DNA from: Choanephora cucurbitarum
Taxonomy: Eukaryota; Mucoromycota; Mucoromycetes; Mucorales; Choanephoraceae
DNA length: 64,000 nt
Reading direction: 5' to 3'
Assembly: GCA_025331435.1 (NCBI GenBank)
Contig: JAIWNI010000051.1
Coordinates: 124,001 to 188,000 of the forward strand
Shown here: one piece after another, positions 52,317 to 64,000 of the stretch
Layout: every line of letters begins with the position of its first letter
How positions within the stretch are numbered: position 1 is the stretch's first letter
The notes under the pieces: generated by a model
The model's input: the letters and a program-made list of their open reading frames with translations, nothing else
Databases searched by the model: none
Told to the model about the DNA's origin: nothing
Program-made: the position numbers and the translations under genes

Positions 52317-53965
52317 TTAAAGTCTAGCAGAGTTGGGATATTTCTTCATAGCTTGTCTAACACCCAAGTCAGCCATGATTTCTTCAGAACCACCAAGAAT
52401 AGAAGAGAACTTGTAAGTACGTTGAAGTGTTTCGATAGTGCGACCCATGCCTGTCTTGGTAATGGCACGGCCACCAAAGATTTGACAAGCATCGTCAGAA
52501 ACATCATGCATCACACGAGTAACATGGTATTTACAGAGAGCGATAGGGCCTGCCAATTTATCAGATTGCTCATTGTAGCTCATGTTATTCATTTGATATG
52601 TTAAGTTTTCGATCCAAGCATGAACACTTTCAAGACTGGAAATCATCTTGGCTAATTTGTTACGAATCACAGGTTGATCGATCAGACGTTTACCAAACAC
52701 TTGACGCTGAGTAGCCCACTTGAAACATTCTTCAATGGCCAAACGACAGGCAATACTGGCACCTGTCAACATAACCCAACGCTCATGGTTGAAGTTAGAC
52801 AAGACGACCAAAAAGCCCTTGTTTTCTTGACCCAACAAGTTTTCGACTGGTACCTTAACCTAATTCGAGAAAGTACATATAGATTAGTGGATCAGCTATG
52901 CATCTGCTTATCGCCTGATTTGACACTTACATTTTCAAAAGTAACATAGGCGGTACCAGCACTAGGAGAATATGATGTCTTGATCAACTTGGTTTCAACA
53001 CCTTCGCTACGCTCAACAAGTAGCATTGACATACCCTTTTCAGTCTGAACAGCCACAGAGAAATAGTCAGCCCAACAGCCTGCTGTGATCCATTTCTTGA
53101 CACCATTGACAATAAAGTGTTTGCCATCGGGTGTGCGCTTAGCAGTAGTACGGATACGTGCTACATCAGAACCAGCATAGGGTTCAGTGATGGCCAAACT
53201 AATACGCTTCTTGCCTGCAAAAATATCAGGCAATACCTTCTTTTTAAGCTCATTGGAACCAAAGTTGATAACGGTGGGTGCAGAAATGATGAAACCACCG
53301 AAACAACCGTCGTCAAATCCTCTAACTTTCCATCGACCAAATTCTTCATGCAAAATCATCTATTCATGACTGTATTAGCTTATTGTACTACTTGAGCAAT
53401 AAAAAGAACTTACTTCATGGAAATAGTCATAGTCTTCACCACGAATGCCACCAGGAAGAACCAGACCGTGCAATGCAGGAGAAGGACCGATGTTGGCGGC
53501 CAAAAGATGATGTTTACCTAGTGTTTCCATGATTTCGTCTGAGGGTCTTGTACCTGCATCTTCATGTTCGCGTGCCTTAGATGCTAAAGAATCGACAATT
53601 TTACGGACAGCAGCTCGGAACTTGAAGTGAGACTCATTGAAATAAGGAGACTTGAAACCCATCCAAGCACTTGATTCAGCATAAGGCACTTTTGAAAAGT
53701 CACCATCTTGATAAAAATCAATTTGAGGTTTTTCATTTTCGATGGTACCGATCTTGTAACGATCGTATTTAACAAGGACTTCTTGACGGTGAAGACCATA
53801 GAAGGCATCGGTAGCATCTTTACCAGCAAACTCAAGAATAGGGAAAACACCTCCGGGGTGCAAATCCTTAAAAGTGCTCATATCATAGACACTACTGTCA
53901 ATAATGATCCACATGTCATCTTCAGATGCATGGCGCTTGACTTCTTCACGAGTAAATACTTTCAT
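52317..53965 (-). CDS. Cytochrome b5-acyl-CoA dehydrogenase fusion
   Basis: Three exons (53965-53414, 53359-52931, 52859-52317) encode 507 residues. Residues 1-85 are a cytochrome b5 heme domain: SVYDMSTFKDLHPGG with the first heme His and FYGLHRQEVL with the second. The remainder is an acyl-CoA dehydrogenase. It has the N-terminal helical part, the flavin/substrate block SLAITEPYAGSDVA, then KKWITAGCWADYF, the beta domain, and the C-terminal helical domain with RQVFGKRLIDQPVI, ACQIFGGRAITKTG and LGGSEEIMADLG. The b5-ACAD arrangement is known in fungi. It suggests electrons pass via heme instead of, or as well as, ETF. The substrate is unknown. No clear peroxisomal or mitochondrial signal is visible. 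Confidence 0.9.
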
Positions 53966-54759
53966 TCTTTTTGCAACAAAGAGAGTAGGGGGGGGGGGGT
54001 TAAAGAAAAGTAGAGAAGAAAAGAAAAAAAAAGATTATATATAGAACCTGAAAACCTTGTGGGGAAATTCACATATATGCTTATTAATGAAAAAAGCTGA
54101 GAAAAAAATACACATAGATTTCACATTAATACACAAAAGAAACTATTTGTCTCTTCAGATAGAAGGTAAACAGTCAACAAGTGATCCATACAGAAAAAGG
54201 GAATTCAGCAAAATTTATCAGCCGCACTGTACTCTTCTTGCAACCCAAAGCCTATGCATCTTTAAAAATAAACAGGTAATGAACCGTCAGCGCTAAAGGT
54301 CTGTGTAACCTTATGAATTAAAGCCTAAAATATACTTCAGCAATTTTTCTTGTTTATGCATATTTGACCCGCTGTACACCCATCAAACGAAAACTACTAT
54401 ATTGGATAACTCTTTTATACTCAGAATGAGTTTATCTTCTAACTTAACAATGGTACGATTATCTTTGGAATATTAATTTAATTGTCAATTAGCCACCTAT
54501 TAATGGAAGACAGGCTGCTAACATCGCAAGCCTTATATTGTTCTTGTAATGTATGTAATCATCAAAGGTGGTGTGGTAAAAAAAAAAGAAAAAAAGCTCG
54601 CTAATCAAGTTGTGTAGGCTTAAGCGATACACACTCATGCATCAGGTGATGTTTTGCTCTAAAGCTATTGCGAACACATCAAAGTATATCGCTTTGTACT
54701 GTGGTAAATGGATACAAGAGCATGTTGTACTTTTCAGCACACAATAAGAATTGAATTAT
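53966..54759. other. Intergenic
   Basis: About 790 bp. A G-run (plus-strand GGGGGGGGGG near 53990) lies just upstream of the b5-ACAD start. Otherwise it is AT-rich with no gene. A 79-residue frame at 54057-54296 has no recognisable features. Confidence 0.4.
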
Positions 54760-55465
<706 letters not shown>

Positions 55466-55554
55466 GTAGTCTACAGATAAAAGAAAAAGATAGAAATTTC
55501 AAAAAAAAAGACCGGGCATTTAAATTGAGAAAATGCATAAACTATTTTATTGAG

Positions 55555-56807
55555 TTACTCCCAATCACTATCACTCTCCTCTTCTTCTTCATCAGATGGC
55601 TTCTTCTCTGCCTTAACCCAGTCATCATCTGTTTTTCCGGGAGGAGGAGAGGCAGCATTTGATGATATATGACTAAAATCGTCAGTATCTTCTGAACTTC
55701 TTTGCTTCTGCTTTGTGCTGTCTTCCTTGACCGTGACATTATCATCTTCATCAGAATCCCATTTAAAGTCAGCGTCATCTTCATTGGGCTGCTGAACGAT
55801 TAGCTGCCTCTTCTTTTCATCCTGTTCAATGTTCCAGGCATGATAGAAGTAGCGCTGCCAGAAGAGAGGATAACTCACTTGAACAGGTACTAATCTATCC
55901 ATCATCTCTCGCAAGTTAGGATAATCATTCAGCAGTTGAGCAATTTCATCTGTGTATTCCTCAATATGAAACGTAGAATTGAAAGTGTCCAGTACTTTGG
56001 TATCTTTTGCTGATGGCTCTTCCAGATAGGTAGCTGGGTTATCTTGCATTTTAGCCAACAACGCATCCTTACGAGTAGCACTAGATAATGGTATAACTGA
56101 AGATAAATTGCGACATCTAAGGAAATAGACAAGAAGTACTCACTATATACGTGCTGTCTGAGAAGCAGAGTAGTTATTTTCCTCATCTTTTTGCTCTTCT
56201 TCAGGTTCTAGTACTGTTACTGTCTGTTTGAGAGCAGACATCACATCTGTGCCAAACTTCTGAAGGTATTGCTCAGCTGATCTTGTGCCATTTGTAAGAC
56301 CTTCTTTCAGTTGGGCAAGATCCATATTTTCTGGCAGTCGCACTGATTTGATTTGGCTTGGCAGTGTCTGGTTCAATGCCTCTGTTAATCCTTCACGCAA
56401 ACTAGATAGATTGACTGTGTTTATTTTTGCCAAGTTGTTTCGCAGTGTATCAAGCGCACTGATTTCTTCTTGGTCGTTAACTGATCTTGCTGTTTGCTCT
56501 TCTCTGTTAGGTGATCCTTCGTCTTCTTCAGGGTCCTCTGTCAACACTTGAGCAAACTCTTGCAAGTCTTTCTTTGTGCCTTCGACAAAAGCTTCACTCT
56601 GATGTTGAGAGAGACTAATGTTAGCAGGTAGTATGCACAACTCATCGTAATATTTACCTGTTTTTTCACAGTATCAACCAGACTCGACCACTTTTTTCCC
56701 CAACCAAAATTATTGAATGCTTTAATAAGTACATCATCTTCTTCAGGCACTTGTTGTTGATTTTTGCTGTCGACTGCCGAAGCAGCATACTGATACATAT
56801 CATCCAT
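55555..56807 (-). CDS. BSD-domain protein (BSDC1-like)
   Basis: Three exons (56807-56658, 56598-56144, 56080-55555) encode 376 residues. The BSD domain sits near residues 220-290 and ends with the diagnostic VSYPLFWQRYFYHAW. The N-terminus (FNNFGWGKKWSSLVDTVKKQ) and the preceding coiled helices are like those in BSDC1/SYAP1-type proteins. The C-terminus is acidic and Ser-rich, ending EEEEESDSDWE. I choose the Met of MDDMYQYA as start; an in-frame Met 18 codons upstream would add a hydrophobic stretch not typical of the family. The second intron uses donor GTGAGT after CGTATATA. Function is uncertain; membrane-trafficking roles are proposed for relatives. Confidence 0.86.
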
Positions 56808-58181
56808 TGTGCTAAGACAAAAAAATAAGGAGACAAAGGACCAAAATCCACATACACACAAAAAGGGAGTTTTAATATCTTTTGTTTAACTAGCGCCATC
56901 ACATCAAATGATTGTGTGAGCTTCTGTAGAGAATGTTAAAGTAGGGCAGATTGGGAAAGAATCAGTCTATTTTTGGGCAATTATCCATATGCGTAGCTGT
57001 TTATTAGTCCTCTGCCTGATGATATCAAGGCCCTTTGAACCAGCTGCTCTAATTTAATAGCATTCAGGATGGAAACAGAGATGCTGCTGTACAGAAAGAG
57101 ATTTCAACTTCTTTAATCTTATGGATTGTTATAAGATAGATCTTAGAGCTTGTATACTGTTAGGGACAATTTTGCTATTGACATGAAAAACGACTATGTG
57201 AATTCAGCCATATGAGTGCTATACACTAAAATATAACTTTATCTTCAATGAATCTGGATGCAATCAGTTTTCACATCTTTAGAAGTAAGTATTGGTGCAA
57301 GCCAGATACCATCCCAAGGACTATCAAAGAATAGTTTTTTTTTTCAAAGTGTTGTACAATGAATGAGCAGTGGTAGATTATGTCGAATCTATATTACTTT
57401 ATGGCAATTTTTTGTATGTAAGGCTTGCGACGCTTTTTTTTTCAATATTTACAATCAACTTGATCTTAAAACAAAAACATCGAGAGGTTACTGTTGATTA
57501 GATTTTTAAAGCATCTATAAATACTAAGAGGTGTTTAATCTTGAAATAGAGTCAAAGTGTAAGATATAGCTTCAGTTGCGTCTGCAATTGAACGAATTTG
57601 TTACTTGACTATATTTCTACGCTACAGTCTCCTTTGTTATGCTCATTTTGATGATCATATTTGCTTCTTTCTTTGGCACTAACTAACTTGGTCAATCGTG
57701 TTGGAAGAATGAAGAAGAGATAAAGCTAAAAACCAGCAGCATGGTTGGATTAGACAACATCGGTTGGAAATAAATAAATAAATAAAAAAGGTTAAAAAAC
57801 TCAAGAATGCAAACCATTGAGACTTTTAGCAACATTCGACAAATTAAGCACTGATTGCTTTCGCTTCTGAGCTTATACAATCTAGCTTAGGCATAAAGCA
57901 ATTCTTATTGAAGCTATTCGTTGACTATCTGAAGGCAGTGCAGAATAGATAATCTCCTTTTGCTTCGAATAAAGTTTATCGAAAGATTGTTTTCAACCTT
58001 GTCTAAAAACCACAAGCTTAAAAAATAGGATAATGTACGAGCTCAGTGGATGCTAGTGGAATGTGAAAAAAAAAAGAAAATAAATCAGAGTATAAAATGT
58101 ATTCGAACTCTTATCTCACTGCTGTGATTTTTTTCGAACTATATATAGAGATTCACTAGCGATTTTAAAAACAGAATTATA
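56808..58181. other. Intergenic
   Basis: 1.37 kb, AT-rich, with no gene. The right end carries the promoter of the lectin-like gene. Confidence 0.4.
58140..58148 (+). promoter_or_regulatory. TATA box of the lectin-like gene
   Basis: TATATATAG lies 34 bp before the ATG of the secreted protein gene, consistent with a short leader and strong inducible expression. This assignment is from position and sequence only. Confidence 0.5.
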
Positions 58182-58962
58182 ATGTTTAAGCTTACTTATG
58201 CAGCATCTTTAATTGCTGGTTTAACTGCACTTGTTGCAGCTCAAGATCCTATTGAAGGTGGATTTGTTTGTGATTATCCTGGTACTGATGGCTATTACTT
58301 CTCTAAGAAATTAAGCTACTGGGAAAACGCCAATGAATCATGTGGACCTGAAGGTACACTTGCAAGTGTTACCAACCGTAACTTCTTCATTGCTACTGAT
58401 ATGATTAGAAACTGTATTGGTGAAGATGGTGCTTCCTGGATTGGGTATGTAAAAAAAGGAACAAAAAGAACCCATGATTGGTCAACTCGTACTTAACTTT
58501 TGTAATAGTACATGGGACTACACATCTGCTGATCCCCAAATTCGACAATGTCTTACCCTTTATGTTGATTATGAAGCTAATGGCGGTGGTATCAGTGTTG
58601 ACTGCCGCAGCAGACGATATGCTCTCTGTAAAAGAAAGCCCAAGCGTATCAATGGTCCTATTTACATCTCTCCTCCTTACCTTGATAGCACCACTTCAAA
58701 AGAAAGCCCCACTGAATTACCAGGCAATAACGGCGTGCCTCCTCTTCCTCATATTCCTAGCCCTCCCCAGGTACCAGCTTCAAATTCTGGAAACGCCATT
58801 CCAATTCCTGCTAATGTTCTGCCTGGAGGACAAAACCAGGCTCCTCAAATAACCTATGCTCCTCCAATTTATCCCGGCGTCAATGGATATCCCGCGGTTC
58901 GACACTATCGCGAAGAATCAGTATACATATACTCTAGCCGTGAATATGACCAAATCGTTTAG
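58182..58962 (+). CDS. Secreted protein with C-type-lectin-like domain
   Basis: Two exons (58182-58444, 58509-58962) encode 238 residues. Residues 1-20 form a signal peptide, FKLTYAASLIAGLTALVAA. A compact Cys-paired domain (about 28-147) has the C-type lectin pattern: SYWENANESCGPEGTLASV, then the family-like WIG motif (spliced), then a Cys before LTLYVDYE and the closing CRSRRYALCKRK. The rest is a Pro/Asn/Gly-rich tail with no GPI signal, so I infer a secreted or wall-associated protein. The usual calcium-binding EPN/QPD and WND motifs are not evident, so sugar binding is uncertain. Confidence 0.72.
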
Positions 58963-59572
58963 ATGCACCTCATAGATTTACTTATATTTCCATATATGAT
59001 ATCCTAAATCAAAATCTATATAAACGTTTATATATTTCTTTGAAATTAACACAGCCTTTCAGACAAATATTTGCGTGTATAGAAACGTGCATTCGCACGT
59101 CAATATCTTGTAATATCTTATTGCGGTTATTGGCAGTTTTTGTTTGCAAAGACAATAGTGGACCTAAAGTCAAACTAAGTTTTTCTATATCCAAGAATGT
59201 AAACAATTTAGTAGCTTTTTTTACAGTCTGTCTTGTCATCACTAGTACAATGTACTTGATACTTGTAAAATCAGAAGGCCATACAAAGGTAGTAAAAAGA
59301 GCTCTTAATGTAAGAAAAGCAACTATATTTATTTTGGAAACAACAAGATATGCAACTAATCTATACGAAATTTTTGTGCTTTGCTAAATGAAGTACTTCA
59401 ACTGACGTTGCGTACCGTAGAAAGGTGCAGACTGTAGCGTTTTATTCATAATCTTGAAAACACAGTTACCATTAAATTGCTCAAATAACCCACTATTGCT
59501 GTTAACCATCTAAGATGTCTACGAAATGAAATCAAAAGAAGAAACAAATGCTGCCTTAAATATTTTGCACTA
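58963..59572. other. Intergenic
   Basis: 610 bp of AT-rich DNA. A 115-residue plus frame at 59040-59387 has no recognisable features and overlaps a minus frame. No gene is claimed. Confidence 0.4.
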
Positions 59573-59727
59573 CAGCCATCCCCCGATTTAGGAAACGGCC
59601 TTGGTTCCTTCGACACCGTTCCCTAAATCAATTTCATTCTCTATTTTTCAAAGAAAAAGCAGGAAATGTTCAGCGTTAATCGAACTTCGGTTCGCTCAAG
59701 ACTACTCCCTAAATCGGGGGATCACTG
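59573..59727. mobile_element. MITE, Tc1/mariner type, 155 bp
   Basis: Terminal inverted repeats of about 20 bp: left CAGCCATCCCCCGATTTAG, right (inverted) CAGTGATCCCCCGATTTAG. The element is flanked by TA on both sides (59571-59572 and 59728-59729). The interior has a second, smaller inverted stretch around CGAACTTCGGTTCG. There is no coding capacity. It differs in sequence from the MITE at 2735-2937 apart from the common CAGT start. Confidence 0.8.
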
Positions 59728-59729
59728 TA

Positions 59730-60470
59730 CTTAAAAGACACCTGGAGGTATCAAAATGGCAAGAATTATACCTATAATAAAAAAGTTTTAGCAAGCTCAC
59801 ACAACGATGAAGTGCTTGACTGTGTATATTTGACTGAAATCATTTTTGTTTCCTATTTCTTTCAGCTGACCTAAAGTAAAGATGAAAGGAAAATGACTAC
59901 TAAACTCTACTAAGCCTTTGGAATCATCAAGTTCTACAACAAAAAGATATCCAAGCTACTTCTTTTCGAGAGCCCTTTTGTGTGCAACAAACCATTTAGC
60001 TCAATCTTTTACTCTTACAAAAAAATATTGCCTCTCCTTTCTCATGAGAAGTATGGTCAGGTAGTCTCTTGGTATTTTTTTTGCAGGGTTTTTGAATGCA
60101 GCCAAAAATGGATTGAGCAAGCGCTAGACAATAAAGCTTCGAAGTGCTCGTCTCCAACCAAAACAGATTTGGCCTCACACAAAGCGGATATTGGAACCAG
60201 ACTCATTGTACGTCAATGTCAAATGGAGGATAGATAACTTAAACTTTGAATTGATTTCTTTTTTTGTATCTTGTGATACATTGTTGTATCTTTCTGTTTT
60301 AGTGTACATGCCTACGAATTGGTAAGCCCATTCTGATATAAAGTATATGATATCGATTTTAATTGTAGTGCTCTCATACAATCATTTGAGACTAGTAAAT
60401 GATCTTATAGTGCCTAAATCTACTTGTCGGAATGCTGCTCAATATATGGTCTAAGGTGGAGTATGAAATA
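59730..60470. other. Intergenic
   Basis: About 740 bp up to the tail of the LINE fragment. Frames of 60-85 residues on both strands have no recognisable features. Confidence 0.4.
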
Positions 60471-61075
60471 CTTTTTTTTTTTTTATAAGGAGCAGGTGCT
60501 CTTGTTTATTAATGACGATAGATATCAAGTCACATGCATGTTTTTGGGTTATTAAGATTTTAAAATGTTTTTAGGGGATTATGTGTTTTTGTGGTGAAGT
60601 TAATTGATGAATATGAGCTAACAGTCGAGTGGAAACAAAGGAGCATGCGAGATGCCAGACTTGATTAGTGACTCATGATGTGCGGTAATAATTTGGCGCG
60701 ACGCAGTGGCGATAACAGTTTGGGGAGTAAAAGGAATATCAGAAAAGACGAAAGACCAGTGAGCACGCCAAATACTGGAAATAGTCGAGCATATAATGCT
60801 CGAAGAGTCAGAGTTGAGAGATGCTTTACGCGGAGTAGGAAATTCCAAAGAGAGAAGGGATTGCGCCAGAGCGGTCAAAGAGAAAGCCGTCTCGAAGTGA
60901 GTGAACCAAATGGATGACCAGACAGTGAGTTTGAGAGGACAGAGCCAAAGTATGAAATACTGTGAATCATAACCCTAAAAAAAGAGAGCCTATTTATTCC
61001 CATATTGCCCACAAAATAGCCTCGATATAATAAAGTGCGATGAGAAGCGACATAGTCAAGAAACAATATGGATAA
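60471..61075 (-). mobile_element. LINE 3' fragment, first copy
   Basis: On the minus strand this ends in a poly(A)-type run (plus-strand T-run 60472-60484) after a short 3' region. It carries the C-terminal tail of a LINE reverse transcriptase protein: SIWRAHWSFVFSDIPFTPQT then VIATASRQII. The same tail style (W..HW.F.FD..PF.P) is familiar from mucoromycote LINEs. The 5' part is missing and a frameshift separates the upstream segment, so it is inactive. Confidence 0.7.
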
Positions 61076-61079
61076 GTGT

Positions 61080-62609
61080 ATTTTTTTTGTAAAATTAATT
61101 TATTTTAAAATTAACAAATAGCCACACATCGCTGAGAGGTGGGGCGTGGATGTACTGAAAGCTAAAATCTAAGACAGCAATCTTGTTTAAGAAGACAAGG
61201 AAAGAAAAGGATGGGGTGTGTGAAGATTATGAGCGGTAGTGATGGCAGAGCGAGCTATGAGGGATATTGCACGGTTTAGAAGAGCTTCAGGCACCATAGG
61301 TGCTGCATCGAAATGTAGGCGCCAACATCCTACCCAAATTACACAGTGAGTCGTAAATACCACAGCCAAAAGAGCATTGGTAGAAGAGGCAAGCGGTGGA
61401 GGTATAGCTCTGAGGTTCAAAATATCGACCACTTCGGTCGGGATGAAGTAATGATGTGGAAAGAATTTCTACCCATATACTCCAACGGACTGAGCACTCA
61501 GCGAGAAAATGATCATGTGTCTCTTCTTGAATACATAAACTACAGAGGGATGAATCGCGGACACCTATTTCATGCAGTCATTGAGCTGTAGGGAGAATGC
61601 GGCCAAATGTTCGATAACCAAGTGTCCGAACTGGGAGATGAATCCTGAGATTCCAAAATTTTAAAAGCATACTAGAGGGTATTTGAGCTCGGCGATCAGT
61701 GACAGCAGTATAATTGTGTGATCTGTAGGCTTTGAATATGAAGTTGTTTCATAGATGGCTTGTAATTACTTGGTCACGGAGAGCATCTGAGGTTGGCTGG
61801 TCGGAGGAAGCCGAAGGGTGATAGTGAATCCATGTGTTTACTATGGGAAGAAAGTGTATAGAGACCTCTGCTACCACTTCAAGGTAAAGCCTGAAAAGGA
61901 GATAAGGGTGGCGTGCATATGTTCCTGGACGGCGGATAACTAGAGGTAGTGATCCAGATGCAGAATCCAAAAAGAGTGAATCAGGCAGTGTCTTGCGACG
62001 ATGTAACCAATGGTCGACAGGAAGGTTTTCAAAAAAAAACCTCCTAAGAGGCCACTGTAAAATTACAAGGAGAGGAACTTTATCGAAAGAGAAGTCGATC
62101 TTGAAGTAATCGAATGCCTTGTATAACGAGTGGACAAAGGAGGTCGGGTGTGCTAAGTCATGAAGGCAATGATCCGGCGAGTAAAAGGTAAATAAAGGTT
62201 CTTCAATGCAAGGCGACATTAATGCAAAGTGATGTAACGTCATATCTTTGAGAGAAGAGGAGTCCCTGCTAAATAGTGAGTGTAACCATTTCATTTGAAG
62301 TACTAGTGTCTGTATGCTTGGGTTAAGCAAGCCTAAACCACCCTCTGTTCGCGGTAGACAAAGTTGATCAAAGGAAGCTCGTGGTGATTTGTTTTGCCAT
62401 ACAAGTTGATAGCACATGGACTTAATCTTTTGGAGAGTGGTGTTGTCAACAGCCATTATTCTGAGCGATACCATATTTTAGAAAGCAACAGAGTGTTCAC
62501 GATGGTTACTCGACCTCATATTGACAAGGAGCGGGATGAGTAAGTGGCAACTTCAGAGCGTAAAGTTTCTAACAAGGCTTCTTGACATCTCCTCTGGATA
62601 AGTCTATTT
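61080..62609 (-). mobile_element. LINE 3' fragment, second copy
   Basis: A minus-strand frame at 62474-61749 is the C-terminal region of a LINE polyprotein: ASFDQLCLPRTEGGLGLLNP and the long Trp/Leu-rich region after it. Further downstream (about 61600-61187) come a zinc-knuckle-like Cys/His patch, a frameshift, and the tail VIWVGCWRLHFDAAPMVPEA. The reverse transcriptase catalytic region is absent, so it is 5'-truncated. It lies in the same orientation as, and immediately upstream of, the first copy. Its 3' boundary near 61080 is a T-rich/A-rich run. Confidence 0.72.
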
Positions 62610-62691
62610 TTTTTTTTTTGTAAAATTTTAGGGGTGGGGGGGGGGACCTCTTCAACCCACCTGTCGATTCTTCTTCTGGATAAGTCTATTT
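62594..62691. repeat. 16-bp direct repeats bracketing a short T-run/G-run segment
   Basis: CTGGATAAGTCTATTT occurs at 62594-62609 and again at 62676-62691. The 66 bp between begin with a T-run, TGTAAAATTTTAGGGG and a G-run. This looks like the target-site duplication of a very short 5'-truncated LINE tail (T-run equals poly(A) on the minus strand). A related GGATAAGTGTATT followed by a T-run and TGTAAAATT occurs near 61068. Confidence 0.6.
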
Positions 62692-63115
62692 GTGATGTTC
62701 ACAAAGAAAGTCATCTGAGATTAAATTGTGAAGACAACATCGCGCAAGTCACGTGAGATTTATTTAGCTTTAAATTACGTTTGCCTTGGCTTAATTTCAT
62801 TTTTCTTTTTGCTTTTTTTTCTTCTCTTCTCAAAACAGAGCATAAACGTCGTTACGCCTATATACAGTTACAAGCAAGCAAACAACTATATATACACGTA
62901 CACACAAACTATTTAACAAGTGCTGCCATAACGATTTATTGTCTCGCAAAAAAAAAGCTTGCATATAACTGCATACCTACACAATAATAACCCTCAGTAT
63001 ATACATACATACATATACAGACACATATATACGTTCACGTATTATAGAAGGAAAGCACAAAAAAGAGTTCGTACTAGAAAGAGAGGCAATACGTCAACAA
63101 AAACCATAATTAAAT
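62692..63115. promoter_or_regulatory. Upstream region of the CNOT4 gene
   Basis: 424 bp, with long CT/TA-rich microsatellite-like stretches (tacatacatacatata near 63000). The CNOT4 ATG lies at 63116. Small frames here are not genes. Confidence 0.4.
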
Positions 63116-64000
63116 ATGTCTTCCGACGAAGAGGATACAGATTGCCCCTTATGTATGGAGGAGCTTGACATAGCCGATCGTAACTTTAGGCCCTGTCCCT
63201 GTGGTTATCAAGTAAGTTTAACTTTGCTTTGTATACTGATTTCTTCAGCTTTTTTTTAGCTCTTCTTTCTGTCTTTTTTCTAAAAAAAAAAAAACTGACG
63301 GCACTTTCTTTATGCATGAAATAGATTTGTCGTTTTTGTTGGCACCATATCAAAACTAACCTGAATGGCCGATGTCCTGCTTGCCGAAGACTTTACACCG
63401 ACCAAATAGTCGAATTCATACCTGTAAGTGCCGAGGAGATCATGCGTTTAAAGAAAGAAAAGAAAGAAAAGGACCGTCAGACACGAGAAATGCGTGATCC
63501 TAGCAGACGGCAGCTTTCGAACATCCGTGTGGTTCAAAAGAACTTGGTTTACATTTTGGGTTTAGGGCCAAAACATGCCAGTACAGATGTAAGTATACTC
63601 TACATTTTTTCAGACATGTTATTGCTTTCGTATTGTCAAGTGAATACTGTGTACATACATGGTTTTGGTTTTTTATGCACAACACGTATTAAGAATCTGG
63701 ATCTTTATTTAGAACGATCTGTTCAAAAAATATGGTCGAATCGAAAAAGTAGTTGTAAGTAAGCGCTCAATTACATCTTCTGGAGCTGCGTCTGTAGGTA
63801 TATACGTGACGTATGCCAAAAAGGAAGATGCTGGCAAAGCTATTGAAGGAATCAATGGGATGGAATATGATGGCAAAACGATTAGGTAAGTAAAAAGAAA
63901 AGAGGGGAGGAGGTGCACCAGAAAGCAAGATGTGAAAGAGTGAGAGAAAGTGTGCAACAAGGCATTGAAAGAAATCTGCTTCATTAAGTGAACGAATATT
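63116..64000 (+). CDS. NOT4: CCR4-NOT ubiquitin ligase CNOT4/Not4 (5' part)
   Basis: Exons 63116-63211, 63325-63588 and 63713-63885 are read; the gene runs off the window after a GTAAGT donor. The visible 177 residues start with the C4C4 RING (DCPLCMEELDIADRNFRPC, then CGYQICRFCWHHI and CPACRRLY), followed by a Lys/Glu helical linker and an RNA-recognition motif (NLVYILGLGPKHAS, then VGIYVTYAKKEDAGKAI). This is the N-terminus of Not4, the E3 ligase of the CCR4-NOT complex that acts in mRNA decay and co-translational quality control. No intron follows VVVSKR despite a GTAAGT there: reading through keeps the RRM intact. Confidence 0.94.

Noticed and set aside
63755..63780. GTAAGT at VVVSKR in CNOT4 as an intron donor
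   Set aside because: Reading through gives the complete RRM; using the donor would delete its core.

Overview
The window is nuclear DNA of an early-diverging fungus, most probably a Mucorales species (Mucoromycota). The evidence is AT-rich intergenic DNA full of A/T homopolymers, dense genes with many short introns (about 50-75 nt, GT..AG), LINE, Helitron and DDE transposon remnants, and proteins that read as fungal orthologues. Gene models below were built by joining open segments at splice sites. Every complete multi-exon model closes in frame from ATG to stop, except the tentative small gene near 26.6 kb, whose 5' exon is unresolved.

Layout, left flank: 1-1747 (-) partial two-membrane-segment protein; 4618-5760 (+) Gfd2/YDR514C-like DEDDh nuclease; 8049-9036 (-) four-finger C2H2 factor; 11961-14661 (-) cytosolic methionyl-tRNA synthetase; 15054-15452 (-) complex I subunit NDUFA2; 16800-18940 (-) ribosome-assembly GTPase NOG2; 19408-20199 (-) GPATCH11-like protein; 20630-22714 (+) GH47 mannosidase; 23893-25071 (-) HIRIP3-like histone chaperone, head-to-head with 25178-26335 (+) CENP-O/Mcm21; about 26565-26828 (+) small unknown protein.

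Centre, 27.77-41.47 kb: a giant inverted duplication. Two arms of about 4.2 kb (27766-31935 and 37286-41474) are nearly identical in inverted orientation and flank a 5.35-kb loop. The loop holds a decayed Helitron Rep-helicase gene (+), a long perfect hairpin, an apparently intact TAF10 gene (-), and the C-terminal half of a decayed DDE transposase (-) whose N-terminal part lies in the right arm. The outer arm ends both abut TTAA. This is the most unusual part of the window.

Right flank: 42191-45151 (-) class-II DYRK kinase; 46501-46899 (+) small unknown protein; 46947-50285 (-) Sec24; 51276-52274 (+) Lifeguard/BI-1 family protein; 52317-53965 (-) cytochrome b5-acyl-CoA dehydrogenase fusion; 54760-55465 (-) AMMECR1 protein; 55555-56807 (-) BSD-domain protein; 58182-58962 (+) secreted C-type-lectin-like protein; a TA-flanked MITE at 59573-59727; LINE 3' fragments at 60.47-62.68 kb; and 63116-end (+) the 5' part of the CNOT4/Not4 ubiquitin ligase. 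A second TA-flanked MITE lies at 2735-2937.

Most genes are unrelated housekeeping functions (translation, ribosome assembly, COPII traffic, N-glycan trimming, kinetochore, chromatin, transcription), as expected of a eukaryotic chromosome. The one obviously coupled pair is the HIRIP3-like and CENP-O genes, which share a 106-bp promoter.
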